From contig CANJKZ010000724.1 of NCBI GenBank assembly GCA_947471745.1, positions 868,001 through 932,000 of the forward strand: 64,000 nt of DNA. The letters are read 5' to 3'. This document shows, in pieces, positions 1 to 9,869 of this stretch. The notes beneath the pieces are model-generated. The model did no database searches. It had not been told where the DNA came from and worked only from the letters and a program-made list of their open reading frames with translations. The stretch's first letter is position 1. The number at the start of each line of letters is the position of its first letter. Source of the stretch: Closterium sp. Naga37s-1 (taxonomy: Eukaryota > Streptophyta > Zygnematophyceae > Desmidiales > Closteriaceae). Made by a program: the position numbers and the translations under genes.

Positions 1-178
1 AGCAGCAACAGTGGCGGAGGCATTCGAGGAGATGGTGTTGATTAGGTTTGGGGCATGCGGGGAGGTGCTCACGGATCAGGGGACATAGTTTCAAGGGGAG
101 TTCGCCGAACTGCTGGCGTCCAACGACATCTAGCACCGTACCACCTCACGCTATTATCCGCAGAGCGATGGCTTGACA
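1..178 (+). mobile_element. Ty3/gypsy element A, left part of integrase core (remnant)
   Basis: The translation reads as a Ty3/gypsy integrase core: an EAFEEMV stretch, then GEVLTDQG, then a YYPQSDGLT-like end. The closest relative in the window is gypsy B at 48740-49200, which has EAFEEMVV, GEVLTDQGTEF and RYHPQSEGLTERL in the same order. The integrase continues at 3440 after the copia derivative inserted at 179. The upstream part lies outside the window. Broken; several lesions are visible. The family assignment is firm, the left boundary is unknown. Confidence 0.8.
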
Positions 179-321
179 TGTCAGAATTGGCAGTGAGAAA
201 CAAGAATGAAGAAAGGAGGGGTTTCACTAGCAAGCAGCTGGATACATATAGCAAACCCTAATTGGGCTGTACTCACTATGGAGTACCCCACTGCAGGCTA
301 GACAATTATAACATTCTGACA
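179..321 (-). repeat. LTR of the short-LTR copia derivative (3' LTR in minus orientation)
   Basis: 143 bp with perfect 9-bp terminal inverted repeats (TGTCAGAAT/ATTCTGACA). It differs from its partner at 3297-3439 at about three sites. On the minus strand it carries a TTAGGGTTTGCTAT segment like the TTAGGGTTTCCTA core of the copia-2 LTR. Confidence 0.9.
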
Positions 322-509
322 CACCCCCATAGCCAAAGTGGGGTGTAATCAGCACAACAAGCAAGCATAGTAATAGTTCACAATTACAAGCAAAGCTAGA
401 GGTAATCACAGCGGGCAAGTGAGGAGGAGGAGGAACTGTGGAAGGAGAGAAGATGGGAGGCAACGACTGAAGCTGCAGAGGCACGGGCACAGGAGCTGCT
501 GACTCAGGG

Positions 510-668
510 TTACCGAAGCAAGGGCGACGGACCCACAGTGGCTACCGAAGCAAGGGCGACGGACTACTGGAGTGACTGGCTCCGCAGCTAAGACGAGCGG
601 CAGGAGCAACGGACCCACTGGCGACTGGTGCAACAGGCTCACTGGCTACCGAAGCAAGGGCGACGGAC
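510..668 (+). repeat. Three copies of a 23-bp repeat (ACCGAAGCAAGGGCGACGG core)
   Basis: Copies near 510-532, 542-564 and 646-668 share the core ACCGAAGCAAGGGCGACGG. They lie in the short unique interior of the mini-element. A two-unit CCCTAAA run follows near 784-797. No coding or structural role is visible. Confidence 0.65.
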
Positions 669-959
669 TACAGGCACTGCAGGCGACACGACAGCTACCT
701 CCACACAACCTCCTCCAACTGACCCACACCCTTGACACACACCCCCTGCTGAACCCCTAACTCCACTCCCACGTCACCCCCCTTAAACCCTAAACCCTCG
801 GCTCCCACACACCCACCCCCCTCAGCGGTAGCTGCAGCAGTGGGAGACGGAGGAGGAGGAGTAGGGGACGGATCACACACCCGCCACCCCCATACTTGCC
901 ACCCCCATACCCCCAAACGTAGGGCAAAAACGGGGGCAGCAGCTGGGGCGGTGTGTGAG

Positions 960-1290
960 CGGAAGCGGGGCGGCGCGCGGGCCCCCAGGGCGCCTCGACG
1001 AGTGACGGGAGGGGGGGACGCGCGGCCCCCCAGGGCGCCGCGACGGGTGACGGGAGGGGCGACGCGCGGCCCCCCAGGGCGCCTCGACGAGTGACGGGAG
1101 GGGGGAACGCGCGGCCCCCCAGGGCGCCGCGACGGGCGACGGGAGGGGCGAAGCGCGGCCCCCCAGGGCACCGCGACGGGCGACGGGAGGGCGGGGGTCG
1201 ACGCGCTAGAGCCCAGGGCGCCGCGACGGGCGACGGGCAGGGCGACGCGCGGCCCCCCAGGGCGTCGCGACGGGCGACGGGATGGCGGGG
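960..1290. repeat. GC-rich tandem repeat, unit about 44-50 bp (leader region)
   Basis: Repeats of GGCCCCCCAGGGCGCC followed by GCGACGGGCGACGGGAGG-type sequence, about seven units. In minus orientation it lies between the PBS and the rest of the interior, the same place where copia-2 (13340-13980) and copia-3 (about 25980-26400) carry their own GC-rich leader repeats. Confidence 0.75.
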
Positions 1291-1487
1291 GGGGGGCGCG
1301 CGCGGATCCCCCACGGCAGAAAACCGCCGCGCGCCTCGGGGCGCACGGTGGGCAGAAACTCGCCGCGCGCCCCGAGCGCACGGCAGGAAGAAGACGGCGC
1401 GCGCCCGAGGCGCGCGAGAAGCAGAACAGCAGCGGAAGCAGTTAGGTGGTGGGCCCACCCACAGGATCGACCCAAGGGGGTCGACCT

Positions 1488-1499
1488 GCTCTGAAACCA
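1488..1499 (-). other. Second PBS-like sequence at the far end of the captured pol fragment
   Basis: The minus strand reads TGGTTTCAGAGC, one mismatch from TGGTATCAGAGC. It is followed on the minus strand by the GC-rich leader, where a real PBS-leader junction would be expected. Together with 3286-3296 it brackets the antisense pol fragment. Confidence 0.6.
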
Positions 1500-3285
1500 T
1501 GTCTCCGGAGTGGTGCTACTCGTGTCGTGGACCCTGGTACTGGTGCTGCTGGTGCTGGTGCTGCTGGAGCTGCTGGAGGTGCTACTGGTGCTGGTGCTGC
1601 TGGTGCTGGTGCTGCTGGAGGTGCTGCTAGTGCTGGTGCTACTAGAGCTGCTGGAGGTGCTGCTGCTGCTGGCGGTACTGTTGGCGCTGTTGGAGGTGCT
1701 GCTGGAGCTGCTGGAGGTGCTGCTGGTGCCGGTGCTGCTAGTACTACTGGTGCTGGAGCTGCTGGAGCTGCTGGAGGTACTGCTGCTGCTGGCGGTGCTG
1801 CTAGAGCTGCTGGAGGTGCTGCTGGTGCTGCTGGTGCTGGTGCTGCTGGAGCTGCTGGAGGTGCTGCTGCTACTAGCGGTGCTGCTGGCGCTGTTGGAGG
1901 TACTGCTGCTGCTGGTGCTGCTGGAGCTGCTGGAGGTGCTGCTGGTGCTGGTGCTTCTGCAGCTGCTGGAGGTTCTGCTGGTACTGGTGCTGCTGGAGCT
2001 GCTGGAGGTGCTGCTACTGCTGGCGGTGCTGCTGGCGCTGCTGGAGGTGCTGCTCGTGCTGACACTACTGGAGGTGCTGCTGGTGGTGCAGCTGGGACTG
2101 GAGCTGCTGAGGGGGTTGGAGCTGGAGGTGCTGAGCGGCTGCGGCCGTACTACGTTCCGCTCCTTCAGCAGGTTCTTGGTCTCCCGCCCTCTCCTGGTCC
2201 TACTCCTCCTCTCCTACTGAGTCCACCGCCTGTCCAGTCGCAGTCACAGTTACAGCCTGCCTCTCCACTGCCTGGTCCTTCTCCTTACACTGCGCCGACA
2301 GGTAGCTTTACGGAGCGTCGTGAGCCTGAGTCTCGTCCTCCGTCGCCTGAGTCTAGTTCAGAGTCGCCTGAGTCGCGTCCAGAGTCACCTGTCCGCACTG
2401 CCCGCGCTGGTCGTCGTGCTCCGCGTCAGCGTCCTCCTCCTATCCTTGGCACTCACTATATGACCCTGCGTCCTTCCACTGCTCCACAGCTCGTCCCTCT
2501 GCCGTCTCCTCCTGCGTCCTCTCTTCCTGACGTTGCTGACCCGCCGTCAGACCTTACTCGTGCTGCCAGTCCTACTGTCGCGCGTCTCCTTGCCACTGTT
2601 GTCACTGACCCTACCTTTGAGTCCTCTACTGCGTCTGCTCTAGTCGCTGAGCTTGTTGACTTTGCTGCCGGCTGTCGTCTAGACTACGCCGCTAGCCTTG
2701 TTGCTGAGTCTGAGTCTGTCTGTCCTCCGTCCGTCGGGGGTGAGTGTGCTCTTGGCACGGACGTCCTTGAGGACAGACATGAGGAGTTTGAGTGCTTTGC
2801 TGCTGCTTTACCTCATCTCGTGTCCATGCTGATTGCCCCCGAGGGAGACCCGGATGCACCAGACATCCCGACCCCACGCTCCTACGCAGAGGCGATGGAG
2901 GGTCTCTACTCCTCTCAGTGGCAGACAGCCATGGACGCAGAGATGGCTTCTTGGAAGTCCACAGGCACCTACGTCGACGAGGTCCCCCCACCTGGGGCGA
3001 ACATCGTCAGTGGCATGTGGATTTTCAGGGTGAAGCGGCCGCCGGGTTCTCCGCCTGTCTTCAAGGCGCGTTACGTTGCACGAGGCTTCAGTCAGCGAGA
3101 GGGAGTTGACTTCTTCCAGACCTTCTCCCCGACCCCGAAGATGACCACTCTTCGGGTTCTGCTGCACGTCGCTGCTCAGCGTGACTACGAGCTCCACTGC
3201 CTGGACTTCAGCACGGCGTTCCTACAGGGCACCCTGCACGAGGAGATCTGGCTGCGCCGCCCACCTGGCTTCACTGGGTCGTTCC
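1500..3285 (+). mobile_element. Captured copia pol fragment (Gly/Ala-rich linker plus N-terminal part of reverse transcriptase), antisense to its host LTRs
   Basis: The plus strand encodes a Gly/Ala repeat (about 1500-2110), a Pro/Ser-rich stretch, and the start of a copia RT. Visible motifs are AMDAEMASW, MWIFRVKR, ARGFSQREGVDFF and the LDFSTAFLQG region. It is nearly collinear with copia-2 from about 17447 to about 19165. The fragment starts inside the linker and stops inside RT, so it is not an autonomous coding unit. It runs opposite to the surrounding LTRs. A fossil passenger of a copia-2-like element. Confidence 0.85.
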
Positions 3286-3296
3286 CTCTGATACCA
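3286..3296 (-). other. Primer-binding site (initiator tRNA-Met type)
   Basis: The minus strand reads TGGTATCAGAG immediately after the LTR end. This matches the start of the usual copia PBS, TGGTATCAGAGC. A second PBS-like copy lies at 1488-1499. Confidence 0.75.
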
Positions 3297-3439
3297 TGTC
3301 AGAATTAGCAATGAGAAACAAGAATGAAGAAAGGAGGGGTTTCACTAGCAAGCAGTTGGATACATATAGCAAACCCTAATTGGGCTGTACTCACTATGGA
3401 GTACCCCACTGCAGGCTAGACAATTATAACATTCTGACA
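3297..3439 (-). repeat. LTR of the short-LTR copia derivative (5' LTR in minus orientation)
   Basis: 143-bp partner of 179-321. The primer-binding site abuts it at 3286-3296 on the minus strand. The flanking TGACG at 3440-3444 pairs with TGACA at 174-178 as target duplication. Confidence 0.9.
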
Positions 3440-4228
3440 TGACGGAGAGGCTAGTACAGACGGTGAAGAAGGGGCTGATAGTATATGGAGGGGCACACAA
3501 AGAGGACTGGGATAAGAAGTTGGGATAGGTCATGGCTGGGTACAGGTTCAGCAAGCAGGCTGCACTCAAAGATGTGTCGCCGTACTACTTGCTCTTTAGT
3601 AAGCAGCCGATTCTGCCAGTTGATGCTCCACGGCTACTGAGCGATACTGTGACAGCTGTCACCGCAGAAAAGTGGGTGGCGCTGGCGGACGCAAGGGTAA
3701 CATATCTGAGGAAGATGCTGCCAGCCGCATTGGAGAGCCTGAAGGTGGCCCAGCTGCGGGACATATATCGCAGAAGGGCAGAACATCACAGAAGGGCAGG
3801 AGGTGTATGTGCGTAGGGCAAATTGGGACGGACTAGACATGGGGGTGTCTCAGCAGAGGTGGACCGTGAAGGAAGTAAGGGAGTCGGGGGTATTGGTGCT
3901 GGAAGATGAAAAGGGGAAGCGGGTGATGGACCATGTGCCCAATATGGCAAAGGCAGGGAAGCACGACAAGGGGGGCATCTGTACAGGTCCCATGACCAGG
4001 GCAAGGACGGCAACAGCTAGCCATGGGAGGGGGCAAGAGAGGACTCAGCAGGGGTAGGGGTGAGTGATTAACCAAGGAAGGAGGGATAGGAGGTAGCAGA
4101 TAAGGAGAGGAGGAGGGAAGGATCAGCAAAGGAGCAACAGAAGACGATGACACGGTGGCAGAGGGAACCTTAAGAGGAGAGTGAGCGGAGAAGAGAGGAA
4201 ACAGGAGGAAGGTGGGAGAGTTTCCGAC
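3440..4228 (+). mobile_element. Ty3/gypsy element A, right part of integrase and tail
   Basis: Continues the integrase interrupted at 178: TERLVQTVKKGL, then MAGYRFSKQAALKDVSPYYL (compare gypsy B), then a C-terminal segment with LSQQRWTVKEV and a GPMTRARTA end. The tail module 4034-4228 ends in TTTCCGAC and recurs at 4879-5075. Broken at several places. Assignment rests on near-collinearity with 48990-49660. Confidence 0.8.
4034..4228 (+). repeat. Gypsy tail module T (first copy)
   Basis: About 195 bp from CAAGAGAGGACTCAGC to TTTCCGAC, repeated almost unchanged at 4879-5075. The two copies flank the LTR-like segment 4229-4878. Gypsy B shows the same arrangement. Confidence 0.8.
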
Positions 4229-4878
4229 AGCTGTCATATTTGTATGAATGTGAGAGGAAGAGCAGAGGCGGAACGGGGGTTGCATATAGTGTACATTCTG
4301 TAAATAGCGAATTCAGTGACAAGCGAGGATGGGAGCCGAAGGGTCAAGCGACGTTTCACCAGTGCGAGGGGTAAGGGGGGAAACTGACGCCTGCCGAACT
4401 GAAGAGTGGGGAAGTTGCATGGAGAGGAGAGGGGGGCGGTACTTACGTAAGCACATGGCAGCGGCAGTGGGAAGGAAGGTTCGATACCAGCAGATGGATG
4501 GGTGTTGGAATGCATGTGTGTTTGTTTTCATGTGTGTGCAGGATTGCTCCAAGGAGCCAACTGGATCTAGTGATAGCTGGAGGGAAAGTAGCGAGTGGTG
4601 GGGAAGGATGGCAAGATGCAGTATTGATGCAAGTCTGCTCGTAGGAGCTCATAGCTACTAGCGTGCAGACTAGGATGACGGGACAGGAAGGAGGAGGGGT
4701 CAGTGCTGGTAGAATAGGGGGATTCTTGTTGAGCAACCTTTCATTGCTTGTATGTTTCCGTTTTACACGAGAGCTTTGCGGTAACCGTTAGCAAGCAGTT
4801 ACCATAAGGAGATATGACAAGCCGTGGTTAAGGATAGATCAAAGGATGAAGAATCATATGTGAGGGAGCAGAGAGCTC
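4229..4878 (+). repeat. LTR-like segment X of gypsy A
   Basis: About 650 bp between the two T copies. It shares the pattern GTACATTYTGTAAATA and a following GCGAA with segment X of gypsy B (49873-50416), which suggests a related promoter or polyadenylation region. It has no coding similarity. The exact LTR ends are uncertain because no clear TG...CA termini are visible. Confidence 0.5.
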
Positions 4879-5075
4879 ATCAAGAGAGGACTCAGCAGGG
4901 GTAGGGGTGAGCGAATAACCAAGGAAGGAGGGATAGGAGGTAGCAGATAAGGAGAGGAGGAGGGAAGGATCAGCAAAGGAGCAACATAAGAGGATGACAC
5001 GGTGGCAGAGGGAACCTTAAGAGGAGAGTGAGCAGAGAAGAGAGGAAACAGGAGGAAGGTGGGAGAGTTTCCGAC
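4879..5075 (+). repeat. Gypsy tail module T' (second copy)
   Basis: Second copy of 4034-4228. It ends at the same TTTCCGAC and is then joined directly to a gypsy integrase zinc-binding region at 5076. Confidence 0.8.
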
Positions 5076-6080
5076 AAGCTGGAACACTACGGTGAGCTGA
5101 GGACACAACTTCTAGTAAACCACCTGGTAGTGGGCGGGGATGAGGAAGCAGATCAGACAGTGGGTGGGGGAATGCGAGTTGTGCAGCCGGAACCGAGCAG
5201 AGTTGGAACGAGGTAGCCAGGAGTTGCAATTTCTGGCGATCAAGGGACTGGGGTTCAGGTGGTCCCTCGACTTAGCAGGAGAAATGTCACTGAGCAGAAG
5301 GAGAAAGCGATATATCTTGATAATGATAGAACATGGCAGGAAGTGGGTGGAAGTGAGAGCACTGCCCAACAAAAATTCGGCCAGGATAGCCGAGGCGTTC
5401 GAGGAGCAGGTACTGACGAGGTTTGGCGTGTGTGGGGAAGTCTTAACTGATCAAGGGACAGAGTTCCAGGGACAGTCTGTGCAGCTACTCAAGGCAACAG
5501 GAATAACCAACAGACGGACATATAGGTACCACCTGAAGAGTGACGATTTACCGAGAGGTTCGTGGAGATTATAAAAGAGGACGGAGGGCTTACGGGGAAA
5601 GGTACAAGTGAGACAGGGATCTTAGGCTTCCCTGGGTGGCAGCTGGCTACGGCTTAAGCAAGCAGGGACCTATCCCTATATTTCTTGCTGCTGAGCAGAG
5701 AACCTATATTGCCCGTGGACGCATCAAAGTTGTTGACAGACACCGTGACTGCAGGGTCAGAGGAGAAGTGGGTAGCCGTAGCAGTTTCGAGGGCAAAGTA
5801 TCTGAGAGAATTGTTACTAGCGGCCTTGGAGAACTAGACGTGGCACAACTGAGAGATGCATAGAGATACCGGAGCAGAGGAGAGAAGACAAGTAGACGAG
5901 AGGAGAAAGGAGTGGATCCAGGGAAGAAAGTGTACCTACAGTAGGCTCAGAATTACCTGCCAGATTTGGGGCTAACTACAGAGAGGTGACGGGTGACGGA
6001 GGTGAAGGATTCGGGTGTGGTGGTGTTAGTGAGAGAGAAGGAAGAAGTGAAGAGGAGGAACAGGACCTCACGGTGACCCA
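5076..6080 (+). mobile_element. Second Ty3/gypsy integrase remnant (A2)
   Basis: Starts in the integrase zinc-binding domain (KLEHYGELRTQ, then a CELCSRNR pair, like CEACCRNR in gypsy B). It continues through the core (RYILIMIEHGRKWVE, EAFEEQVLTRFG, GEVLTDQGTEFQG) and fades through a GYGLSKQ region and a VAQLRDA segment. It is an older copy than A, with many lesions. The right boundary is approximate. Confidence 0.75.
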
Positions 6081-6479
6081 TGGCAATAGCATGGCCTAGA
6101 AGTGGAACAGGACCCCACGTTGGCGAACCAAAAGGGGCCTTTCTGCCAACTGCAAGGGGTAATCGATCGGCTCGAACAAGGAAGAAACAGCCGAGGAGGG
6201 GGCATGTGAGTGGCAAAGGAGGCATGTGGGGGGAGAAGAGAGGGGGAGGAGTGTAGTGGAACAGGCTGGATAATTTAGAGGCAGGGAATAGATATGGAAG
6301 AGAGGCACCAAGGCAAGCCAAAGCATAGACTTTCCCCTGCTATAGCATGAGGGGGAAGTCAGTATCATAATATTTGAATCAACTAATCATGTGGACCAAT
6401 ACAATATGTGAAAAAAAAAAAAACAAAAAAAAAAACAAAACGTCAGCCCTATATCCAGTTCAAATAGCCACACCTTTGC
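6081..6479. other. Unassigned spacer with an A-rich tract
   Basis: I recognise no gene here. An A-rich run interrupted by C lies at about 6411-6440 (plus strand). It could be a retroposon tail but has no recognisable element next to it. The first 150 bp may still be gypsy tail. Confidence 0.4.
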
Positions 6480-8700
6480 CTCCCCTCACACATCAAACCT
6501 CAGCCTATTGGGGGCTTGGACTTTCCTCTTGCCCCTTCCTTCCTTCTCAGCTGCAGAAGCTTGGACGCTCTCATGGGGCTGCTGCGGGGTGATTTGAATC
6601 CGAGAAGCACTTGTAGCGCGATGAGGTAGTGTGGGTGCACGCTCACTTGCTTGCTGCACCTCCTCCCCCTCTTCCTCTCCATTTCTGGCCACCTCTCCCC
6701 CATTCACAAGAGGAGATTGCATTGTGATGGTGCTACCACTGCTCAGCTCCAAAGGCAACTCCACATGCTCCAAGCCGGAACTCTTCACCTCCCCAAGCCG
6801 CACGCCTATCTTAGCCTCGTTTTCCGAATTCCAATCCTTATACATCAGGTTTTCCATGAACTTGCAGTCCCTGCTCATCAAGAACTTCCTGGTGAATAGG
6901 TCCCAAAGAAACCATCCCTTGCTGTTTTTAGCCATTCCCAAGTGCACAGCCCATATCATCTTGGCACCAAGCTTGTTGTGCCGAAGATGCTTAGGCACAA
7001 GTGTCATGCACATGCACCCAAAAACCCGAAGCATGTTCGCTTTCGGCTTCTGTCCTATCCACTCCTTACGGGGCAGCCATTTTTCTTCTCCCACATGTGT
7101 CAATGCTCTGTTCTTGGCCACAAATGCATTCCGCACCGCATCTGGCCAGAAATAGTCTGGCTTCGACGAGATGCCCGGTTTGCAAGCTCGGCAATGCCGT
7201 TCATTGCACGGGAGTATGGCCTGGTGAGGGAGGGCCTTATGCCATTCTTCTTCAGCCACATGATCGGTGCGGATCGACTTCACGAGGCGGTCTTGTTGCG
7301 CACAACCATCGGCAACCAATCCACCTTTCGCCGTTTCAGCAACGTCACTTTTCTCGGACAGCACATATGCCAATGCCATGCGGGTGTAGACATCGCCATT
7401 GGTGAGGAATTATTCTGCTCCAACAGTTCCAAGCTTAAAGTGGCCCACCACATCCATCACTACCTCATCAAGTAGTGCCTTAGTTGTTGACTGTGAGCTA
7501 GAGAAGGGGAAACGAGTGAACTTCGCTTGCATGCATGTCGGGCAGGGAAGTACTTCGGTGGGCTTTTTCTTCACACGTATCCCAGCAACCATCACTTGCT
7601 TCACTAGCTGCTGCAAAATGGGCAATGCCACATGTCGCAACCGCCAATCACAGTCCCCCGCCGAAGTCGGATTGGAGAACGCGGCACACACAATATTGCC
7701 CCGTATGCTCTCTTCGTACTCCTCCTTCGCTGATGCCTTGGGGTTATCGTCACCCGTTTGCTGCTGCATAGTTGCTGCATAAATCTCCTTGTGATCACAC
7801 AGATTGCTGGTCCCTCCATGATTGCTCTTCTTGAAGTCTTTCTCCGTGGTGCCATCGTTCATGTCGTCGCCGCTACCAACGGCTTTACCCTTAGTGCTGA
7901 TGCTTGCTGCCACTTGCCCTCCTTAAGCATTCGTACCACTAGGACCTGCCACATCTCATTGTAGACATCCCTTGCCTCGTGAAGGTCCCAATGAATCCGA
8001 TCCCCAAGCATAGTGGTGTAGGTATTGGAACCCTTCGAGCCCGTATCCATGCCAGCCTTTTGCAACCGCCGTACAGAAAGCAGGTTGGCTGCAATGTCTG
8101 AAGCACGTACTTGAGGCCCACTAGCTTCCCATCAGCACCCTTAAACATGGCCTCGCCCATGCCTTTCTGCTCGCTGCCCCAAAGCCAATGTGTCATGATT
8201 CACCGGTGATGGTTCAAGTTCGGTGAGCAAGTCCGCGCGAGGTGCCATGCTATAGGTGGCGCCGCTATCAATCACCCAATAGTCCAGAGAATGTAGGGTG
8301 ACCTTTCCCACAGCAGCTAGCTCATGAAAGCCTTCATCTCTCTGTGGTGCAGCCAGTGCTTGTGGCGAGACGAAGAAGAATTGACCCGTGAACCTATCGT
8401 CGCGCATGTCCACGCTCGTGACAATAATGGCACTCGTTGTCAAATCAGCCGCGCCCACGTTCGTAGCTCTTGTTATCGCTGCCGTATCCGCCATTCCCGT
8501 GGCCTCCATTGTAGTCACTTATGCCAAACCTTCCTCCTCCTCGTCCTCTGCCCCGGCGCCATCTGGACCCGCCACGACGGCGGAAGTCCTCTTCAAGTAT
8601 TGCTCGCTTCAAGTGTTCAAGCGAGAGGTGGGGTAAATCGCGATTCGGGTTGATGATGAGCGAGGACCATGACTCAGAGAGTCAGGCCAGTAACTTGGTC
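6480..8700 (-). mobile_element. Old Ty1/copia remnant F (gag end, protease, integrase)
   Basis: On the minus strand, in order from 8700 down: a gag end with Gly/Asn/Tyr-rich residues and Cys/His positions; a protease segment with DYWVIDSGATYSM (near 8270); a GAG-pre-integrase segment with WRLRHVALPILQQLV and CPTCMQAKFTRFPF (about 7690-7510); and integrase C-terminal sequence with ANMLRVFGCMCM and SKGWFLWDLFTRKFLMSRD (about 7030-6870), ending near 6487. RT, RNase H and LTRs are not seen. Heavily decayed, many lesions. Its sequence style resembles element D more than copia-2. Confidence 0.8.
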
Positions 8701-8869
8701 TTCTTTTGAAGCCCACTATAGTTGAGTTCAGCTCCTTCAAGCCACATCAACAAGTCGAAGAATTTCTGCACCCCTCAACCGGTTCGTCTTCTTCAATTCG
8801 TAGTGCCGCCATTTGTCGCTCCATCACCACCGCTCGGTGTGCCGTGCATTCACGCCGAGCATGTGCTTG

Positions 8870-9085
8870 GCATGTTCACGGGTTGCGCCGAGCTTCCCAT
8901 GCAAGGCGTGTTCATGAGGATGCAGCAAGCATATCTTGTGCGGCGCGCTGTGCATGCGCTCCGTGCATCCACTCGGTGTGTTCACGGGGTTGCGCCGACC
9001 TTCCCATGCACGCCGTGTTCATGGGGATGTGCCGAGCTTCCCTTGCTTGGCTGCGCCGTGCATGCGTCAATCTTCATGGAAGTTC
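8870..9085 (+). repeat. Imperfect minisatellite (GTTGCGCCGAGCTTCCCATGC units)
   Basis: At least three degenerate units share TTGCGCCGASCTTCCCATGC followed by a GTGTTCATGRGGATG segment. Open frames across it are by-products of the repeat. No function is visible. Confidence 0.55.
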
Positions 9086-9143
9086 AGGTGGTTGCGCCTT
9101 GCTGTGCAGGCGTGTTATGCACCATGCATGGCGCTCAGGCACA

Positions 9144-9640
9144 CTGTTGGTGCAACACCATGGTTTGCACTGGGCTTGTTATCATTGTGCGTGCATGTGT
9201 GTTTGCATGAATTGGTATGAGAGCATGAGATAAAATTTATTCATGCTTATATGAGTGTGTGAATGATGAGTCATGAGGTCGAATTTGTGTGTCGAGACAA
9301 TGACGAGTTTTTGCTTGTCGCGTGTCACGTCGTCGTTTGCGCGTCCTGTGCGTTTTCTGTTTTGCCTTGTGGCGATCGTTCGGCGTGTCGCATGTATGTG
9401 CAGAAAACTTCCCATACCTCAAGGAAGAGTTTATCGTAAAGACCTGGAGCCTTGGCTTCAAGTTTCAGGTGATTTCGTAGCTCGAAAAAGGGCAAGCACC
9501 AAGATAGTGAAGATTGTTACATTTCATTACGTAGTGTGACATTTCTCTTGGTGTAGGCCATTTTGATGGGTAGTTTCGAGACCCTTCATGGCTGGGGGCT
9601 GTTTGGCACTGTTCCACTCCCTGGACCTTGCCACTTGGGG
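9144..9640 (+). repeat. Unclassified dispersed repeat Y, copy 1
   Basis: Matches copy 2 (12885-13155 plus 20693-20757) along its length. Shared blocks include GTGCGTGCATGTGTGTTTG, GGTATGAGAGCATGAGA, CACGTCGTCGTTTG and GTGTGGCATTGTTCCAC-like sequence, at roughly 75-80 percent by eye. It starts near TGTTGGTGCAACACC and might be a decayed LTR, but I cannot define its ends. Confidence 0.6.
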
Positions 9641-9869
9641 TTTGTAGAGGCTGGGAGTCATTCACAAATCGAGCTTCTTCCTATTTTGAATCCAGGAACT
9701 ATATTTGTGTTGCTAGACTGCCGTTTTGCTCAAACTACTGTCACGTCATCAATTCTTTATCAAATCAAGTGACATCAAGGTGCTCCAGATCCAATTTCGT
9801 GAGGTAGCCAGAACAATAATACGTTTTACAACCGCTGTGCGGAAATTTGTCTTTGGACTCTATCTTTCG
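9641..9869. other. Spacer, no recognisable feature
   Basis: Low-complexity-free AT-moderate sequence between repeat Y and the transposase remnant. It could be the 5' part of that DNA transposon. Nothing more is supportable. Confidence 0.3.

Larger units (their letters stand above)
179..3439 (-). mobile_element. Short-LTR copia derivative (TRIM/LARD-like, non-autonomous) carrying an antisense pol fragment
   Basis: The element has two 143-bp LTRs (179-321 and 3297-3439) that begin TGTCAGAAT and end ATTCTGACA. LTR polarity is minus: reading the minus strand, the right LTR is followed by TGGTATCAGAG (initiator-Met-type primer-binding site), and the left LTR is preceded by the purine tract CTATGGGGGTG, the same as in copia-2. 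It is inserted in the gypsy A integrase with flanks TGACA/TGACG, a 5-bp target duplication with one difference. The interior holds an antisense copia pol fragment (1500-3285), GC-rich leader repeats (about 960-1290) and a short unique stretch. It has no coding capacity of its own in LTR orientation. The LTRs differ at about 3 of 143 sites, so the insertion is young. Mobilisation by a copia-2-like element is inferred from the shared purine tract and related LTRs. Confidence 0.82.

Noticed and set aside
784-797. Interstitial telomere (CCCTAAA) here and at 23256-23275
   Set aside because: Only two units each; too short to distinguish from chance.
695-1500. Pro/Arg-rich minus-strand proteins over 695-1500 and Arg/Ala-rich proteins over 13515-13980
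   Set aside because: They follow GC-rich leader repeats of copia elements, with no conserved domain and equal openness on both strands.
1510-2220. Long Leu/Val/Glu-rich and Pro/Ala-rich open frames over the GGTGCTGCTGGA repeat (also 17004-18094 and 29820-30572)
   Set aside because: They are alternative frames of the Gly/Ala-coding minisatellite. A three-base-periodic GC-rich repeat keeps all frames open. Only the Gly/Ala frame is continuous with pol.
6411-6440. Poly-A tail of a processed pseudogene or LINE
   Set aside because: The A-run is interrupted by C, and no coding or LINE sequence or target duplication is recognisable upstream.
8706-9233. Cys/His-rich small protein over the minisatellite
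   Set aside because: Composition comes from the GCGCCGAGCTTCCCATGC repeat. Several frames are open and no domain is visible.
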